A DNA stretch of 64,000 nucleotides, taken from the NCBI GenBank assembly GCA_040954595.2, contig CM082592.2, positions 9,114,001 to 9,178,000 of the forward strand. Direction: 5' to 3'. Made by a program: the position numbers and the translations under genes. This document shows, in pieces, positions 63,081 to 64,000 of the stretch (within the stretch, counting starts at the first letter, position 1; each line of letters begins with the position of its first letter). The DNA comes from Balanoglossus misakiensis. Lineage: Eukaryota; Hemichordata. The notes under the pieces were generated by a model. That model was not told where the DNA came from. It did no database searches and was given only the letters and a program-made list of their open reading frames with translations.

Positions 63081-64000
63081 GTAAGTGCGGTTATAGTTTG
63101 GAATTCCTAGTAATAACTATGTATGTAATCAATTTTTTTTTTTTTTTGGGGGGGGGGGGGTGTTGAGTTTCCGCTAAGTGTTGAATAGTTTGATTTCTGT
63201 GCGAGACGTGCAGATGTGATGGATCGCGTGTTGAATTCTATAGTCATGTATCTGTAAACATGGTACAATGTAAAATCTATCATGGAATCAGACATCTATA
63301 GACGTGTACACTGTATCTATGCAATCAAAGTCTGTATGGTGTATTAAAATAACATCCACTTTGTCATTGTTATAGCTGTCATTGTTATAGCGGATGCTGA
63401 TTGGGTTTTAGCAAATACAAATTGTGAGGCTTTTGTAAGTGTGTGTTATTGTTGTAAACCATAAGCTTCCTGTTACCATTGATTTTTGCTTTGGCTGGCA
63501 GAGCAAAATTTTAAACTCTGGCTATCGAGAATGGTGTGTGTGCATGTGTGGTGATCGACAGCATTATGCCATTCTCTCGCAGTTCTATCAGTGGGAAGAA
63601 AGTCTGATATTGTAGTGTGAGTCTTCCAAAACAACATTTCTGATTGATGTTTCCATGTGGGCAGTGCTATATGCCATATGGATACAAGACAATCAAATTG
63701 GTGATCCCATAAATATGCATCATAGCCAAAGGACATGTGTGGTTGACTGGTGTGTTTTTACTGAATTGCAATGTCCACTGAATAATGCAAGTAACCTTGT
63801 GGTCACAACAGGTTTTTTACCGTATCATATTTCACCCATCTCTGAAGAGACGTCAGATTTGAATTCCTAAAAATATACAATGGAAGTGTGCATACATTTT
63901 TTTAGGGTCATGAGATCGAAGATTGTGAAACGCTTTGTGCCCAAAATGTGTATGAACGCATTACACGCATTACTATTTATTAAAATTATCTGAACACAAA
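63081..64000. other. SVOP intron sequence at right edge
   Basis: Follows the donor at 63081. It contains a poly-T/poly-G tract at about 63131-63160. No acceptor followed by a transporter helix was found, so the next exon lies outside the window. Confidence 0.5.
63131..63160. repeat. Poly-T then poly-G tract
   Basis: A T homopolymer directly followed by a G homopolymer in the SVOP intron. Confidence 0.85.

Noticed and set aside
63655-63870. Possible further SVOP exon in the frame starting MWAVLYAIWI
   Set aside because: No good acceptor, no match to transporter helix 3, and the frame soon leaves hydrophobic sequence.
1-64000. tRNA, rRNA or intact transposon genes
   Set aside because: No cloverleaf-like B-box sequence, rRNA segment, reverse transcriptase or transposase motif was recognised by eye; a covariance or profile search would be needed to exclude degraded copies.

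Overview
The window is eukaryotic genomic DNA, most likely from an invertebrate deuterostome. Spliced GT-AG genes are separated by long AT-rich non-coding stretches. The identifiable genes are animal-specific: HPS4, a single BCR/ABR-type gene and SVOP. There is also a tandem family of C-type lectin (CTLD) genes with Thr/Ser-rich stalks, an architecture greatly expanded in amphioxus and other invertebrate deuterostomes. The many TACATGTA-type palindromes and the compact receptor family fit a cephalochordate; a hemichordate or other invertebrate deuterostome is not excluded by sequence alone.

Layout. 1-11604: no gene I can support (one 30-bp hairpin, simple repeats). 11605-29519: six plus-strand genes. 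These are a secreted CTLD-stalk-PAN gene (11605-12884), a membrane 2xCTLD-mucin gene (14214-16964), a CTLD-less membrane mucin with the same anchor (17971-19000), a second membrane 2xCTLD-mucin gene (20102-23302), a secreted 2xCTLD-repeat-PAN gene (24662-28125) and an intronless membrane Ser/Thr-rich protein (28725-29519). 29914-35752: HPS4 (plus, 13 exons). 35753-40804: convergent 3' regions of HPS4 and BCR, with a perfect 148-bp tandem duplication. 40805-60375: BCR/ABR orthologue (minus, 23 exons, about 1221 aa), with a possible internal first exon for an ABR-like 856-aa form. 62031 to the right edge: first four coding exons of an SVOP-type transporter (plus), running off the window.

How the genes relate. 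The lectin cluster arose by local duplication with exon shuffling: nearly all internal exon boundaries are phase 1, so signal peptide, CTLD, linker, stalk and anchor exons can be lost or gained without breaking frame. Two output types are visible: soluble forms ending in a four-Cys PAN/apple-like domain, and type I membrane forms ending in a similar transmembrane segment with an acidic residue at its cytoplasmic end and a short tail. Two membrane members have no lectin domain. HPS4 (BLOC-3), BCR (Rho/Rac regulator) and SVOP (vesicle transporter) are ordinary conserved genes whose neighbourhood resembles the human 22q11-12/12q24 linkage. Reading frames, splice sites and phases were assembled by hand; every joined coding sequence given is a multiple of three, but no expression or similarity search was available.
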